From Acidobacteriota bacterium (GTDB lineage: Bacteria; Acidobacteriota; Blastocatellia; Pyrinomonadales; Pyrinomonadaceae): 7,270 nucleotides of DNA. The stretch is from NCBI GenBank assembly GCA_029777145.1, contig JAKOSS010000798.1:1-7270 (forward strand), given 5' to 3'. Positions 5,526 to 7,270 of the stretch are shown in pieces. The translations under genes were made by a program, and so were the position numbers. Each line of letters starts with the position of its first letter. The first letter of the stretch is position 1. The notes under the pieces are model-generated. The model was not told the DNA's origin. It saw only the letters and a list, made by a program, of their open reading frames with translations, and searched no databases.

Positions 5526-6512
5526 ATGAACAAACGGTCAATCATCTCCGCGCGCGACCGCACGCTCGCCGGCGAGAGCGCACCGCCAGGTTGGCGCAGA
5601 CCATTTTGGCTTCCGGCGTCAAACTATTACTTTCTCGCGATCGGCGTCGCTGTCGCGGTATTTTTCCTCGGCTGGGGGATCTTGCATGACGGTCAGGAAT
5701 CGATGCCGTGGATACCCGCCGGCATCATTTCAGGGCTCATAATACTCGGTGCGGTCTTCCTGAGGGAAATTATCCTCCGGCGATATCGGCGCCGCTACAT
5801 GATCGACGAACGCAGGCTCGACAGGAATCTGCGGGCCGTCCGCGCGTCGAATTCGGCGACACGTGCGACGGGCAAACTGTCGATCGAAAGGAATGCCGAT
5901 CTCGTCCGGCGGATCAAAAAGAAATCCGCCGCGGCAAAGACTCTCATGCGATTGCCCGACGGGCATTTCGAGGTCTTCGAGTTCTGCTCCGAGTATCTCG
6001 CGCTCACGGACGCCGAACTTCCTACCGTCGGCACCGGATCTCCGCGATTGGCGGCACTCAGGAAAGGTCGGGAGACGGCCGAGAACACCCGAAAGGAGCA
6101 TTTGCTCCTCTGGGCGGAGATCGAGGCGAAGCGTCTTACGAAGGAAGCGATCGGTCGTGTTACAATTTCCGAGCGGATCGAGACTGCGCAGAAGGCGTCC
6201 GATGTATTGGAAACGGCGCTGGAATATTATCCTGACGAAGAAGCGCTGATCAGTTCAAAGCTGGCCGTCGCGCAGGTGATCGGATCGATGCGCGTCGGAC
6301 ATTGGATCGAGCAAGCTGAACGGGCACAATTCAAGGGCAATTACCGTCGGGCGGTGAGTCTGTACAAGGACGCATTGTTTTTCCTCGCGCGTGACGGTGA
6401 TCAGGTGCCTGACGCCGCGTCCGTAGCCGAGCGAATCAATCGGGAGATTGAGAAGATCAACAATTTGCCGGCAACATCAAATATGGAGCAGACCTCTACA
6501 TCAGATGATTAG
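5526..6512 (+). CDS. Hypothetical two-TM protein with C-terminal TPR-like stretch, 328 residues
   Basis: I do not recognise a named family. The N-terminus is soluble, then come two transmembrane helices at about 33-53 (NYYFLAIGVAVAVFFLGWGI) and 62-84 (a Trp-Ile-Pro start, core IISGLIILGAVFL), with the short DGQESM loop between. A strongly basic segment (RRYRRRY, 85-91) marks the cytoplasmic side, so both ends are probably cytoplasmic. The remaining 240 residues are charged and largely helical, with likely coiled coil near 180-240 (RKGRETAENTRKEHLLLWAE). Residues 258-290 (HWIEQAERAQFKGNYRRAVS, then LYKDALFFL) look like one TPR unit, suggesting protein-protein contact. The tail is Ser/Thr-rich. 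The ATG at 5526 is preferred over the adjacent TTG at 5523. The next gene overlaps by 8 bases, and a polysaccharide export gene follows, so a role in assembling or regulating that machinery is plausible but inferred. Confidence 0.82.
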   Translation: MNKRSIISARDRTLAGESAPPGWRRPFWLPASNYYFLAIGVAVAVFFLGWGILHDGQESMPWIPAGIISGLIILGAVFLREIILRRYRRRYMIDERRLDRNLRAVRASNSATRATGKLSIERNADLVRRIKKKSAAAKTLMRLPDGHFEVFEFCSEYLALTDAELPTVGTGSPRLAALRKGRETAENTRKEHLLLWAEIEAKRLTKEAIGRVTISERIETAQKASDVLETALEYYPDEEALISSKLAVAQVIGSMRVGHWIEQAERAQFKGNYRRAVSLYKDALFFLARDGDQVPDAASVAERINREIEKINNLPATSNMEQTSTSDD

Positions 6513-6714
6513 TCAACGATGCCCGAAGTGCTCGAGCGATCGAATTCGTCGAGGCTATCGCCCGACACCGCTTTGGTCCAAGATTCTATTCAGGTACAAC
6601 CTACTTTGTGACAACTGCAACTGGGAGTTCAAAGGATTCGCCGTCCCCGGCACAGTTACGTCGAAGCCGCGACGCCGCAAGCGGCCGGAGAACGCCGACA
6701 GTCGCGTCGATTAG
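6505..6714 (+). CDS. Small zinc-ribbon protein, 69 residues
   Basis: Two CxxC knuckles, CPKC (C6, C9) and CDNC (C35, C38), 25 residues apart, form a classic zinc-ribbon. Around them are RCPKCSSDRIRRGYRP and LLCDNCNWEFKGF, and the C-terminus is a basic tail (SKPRRRKRPEN). Such a fold binds one zinc ion and usually contacts protein or nucleic acid; the partner is unknown. The start is the ATG at 6505, which overlaps the stop of the preceding gene by 8 bases; GGAG at 6485-6488 is rather far, so translational coupling is likely. A longer upstream frame gives no cysteine-ribbon sequence and lies inside the previous gene. The export protein gene starts 22 bases later. Membership in the polysaccharide operon is clear from the spacing; its job there is not. 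Confidence 0.85.
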   Translation: MISQRCPKCSSDRIRRGYRPTPLWSKILFRYNLLCDNCNWEFKGFAVPGTVTSKPRRRKRPENADSRVD

Positions 6715-6736
6715 GCCCACGTCCCGGAATTTGCAA

Positions 6737-7270
6737 GTGCGGTTACTGTCTCCGATTTTCATTCTCGTTGTTTTGTGTTCCGCGGCCTTCGGGCAGGGAA
6801 CGGAAGCTTCCGTGGCCGAGGTCGATCGTATCCATGTCGGCGATCTGATCGACGTCGACGTTCTCGGGACCCTCGAGTTTGACTGGCGCGGTCGTCTTAC
6901 TCCCGAAGGATTCCTTCTCGATTATTCCGCGTCCGACGAACGGATCAACGCCCTTTGCAACTCGCCGCAGGAACTTTCCCTGAAGATCGAAAATGCATTG
7001 AAGCGCATGCTCCGTGAGCCGAAGGTCGTGGTCCGCATTCTCGATACGTCTTCGCGCCCGGCGGCGGTCGTCTACGGTGCGGTCCGGACGCCGCAGAGAT
7101 TTCAGTTGAAGAGGCAGGTTTCCTTGGCCGAGCTGATAGTTCTTTCCGGCGGTCTGACCGACCAACTCGGCGGCGAGATACAGGTCTTCCGCCCGGCGAA
7201 CCAATCCTGCGGCGCCGGCGCGGTTTCCCCGGCACCCGACATGAAGGCGACCGAGGGCAACGGTTCGACA
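6737..7270 (+). CDS. Polysaccharide export protein, Poly_export/SLBB type (Wza-like), C-terminus beyond right edge
   Basis: The N-terminal 178 residues of a periplasmic or outer-membrane export protein that forms the channel for exopolysaccharide or capsule. Residues 1-19 are a signal peptide (MRLLSPIFILVVLCSAAFG). The residues before C14 (VVL) do not form a lipobox, so signal peptidase I cleavage is more likely than a lipoprotein. The Poly_export domain follows: DRIHVGDLIDVDVLG (30-44), RLTPEGFLLD (53-62) and an IENALKRMLREPKVVVRIL segment (84-102). An SLBB domain begins near 108: AAVVYGAVRTPQRFQLKRQV and LAELIVLSGGLTD. The frame runs open to the window end. The start is GTG at 6737 or TTG at 6731; there is no ATG, and GGAA at 6726-6729 is the nearest Shine-Dalgarno-like sequence. 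Secretion by the Wza pathway would need partners (Wzc-type kinase, Wzx/Wzy) that should lie to the right. Confidence 0.9.
   Translation, partial: MRLLSPIFILVVLCSAAFGQGTEASVAEVDRIHVGDLIDVDVLGTLEFDWRGRLTPEGFLLDYSASDERINALCNSPQELSLKIENALKRMLREPKVVVRILDTSSRPAAVVYGAVRTPQRFQLKRQVSLAELIVLSGGLTDQLGGEIQVFRPANQSCGAGAVSPAPDMKATEGNGST

Noticed and set aside
6770..6800. Possible lipobox cysteine in the export protein signal peptide (C14).
   Set aside because: The residues before it are VVL; a lipobox needs a small residue directly before the cysteine.
6743..7204. Minus-strand open frame of 153 codons at the right end.
   Set aside because: The plus strand encodes a signal peptide, Poly_export and SLBB domains through the same bases.

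Overview
The window looks like chromosomal DNA of a moderately GC-rich, diderm (Gram-negative-type) bacterium. It carries an outer-membrane beta-barrel protein with a signal peptide and the start of a Wza-type polysaccharide export protein, and its codons favour C or G in third position. Protein style (7TM-type histidine kinase, DUF2490 barrel, polysaccharide genes preceded by small unknown proteins) suggests Acidobacteriota, perhaps Blastocatellia. That is an impression from family resemblance, not a search result. No tRNA, rRNA, CRISPR array, transposase or integrase was seen.

Left block, minus strand (1-2840), read from right to left: a 231-residue membrane-anchored protein of unknown function (2145-2840), a 76-base gap with a perfect 20-bp palindrome and a third copy of its half-site, a DUF2490-type outer-membrane barrel protein (1382-2068), then a sensor histidine kinase with a multi-spanning N-terminus, HAMP and HisKA domains (from 1330 off the left edge). 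The barrel and kinase genes are 51 bases apart and probably co-transcribed. The palindrome is a good operator candidate for that pair.

Middle block, plus strand (3110-5027): a 72-residue basic small protein with a good Shine-Dalgarno sequence and a textbook intrinsic terminator is its own short transcription unit. A promoter (TTGTCA, 17 bases, TAGACT) then leads into a two-gene unit: a classical SDR oxidoreductase and, 8 bases later, a metallo-beta-lactamase-fold hydrolase resembling class II cyclic-nucleotide phosphodiesterases. Two small minus-strand genes (76 and about 54 residues, 3 bases apart) follow, and the stop codons of the hydrolase gene and the 76-residue gene abut exactly.

Right block, plus strand (5526 to the right edge): a two-TM protein with a C-terminal TPR-like stretch, a 69-residue zinc-ribbon protein overlapping it by 8 bases, and a Poly_export/SLBB polysaccharide export protein cut by the window edge. 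This looks like the start of an exopolysaccharide export operon with two undescribed proteins at its head.

No complete, clearly new system can be proved from this window. The most promising leads are the palindrome-controlled barrel and kinase pair and the two unknown proteins heading the polysaccharide operon.
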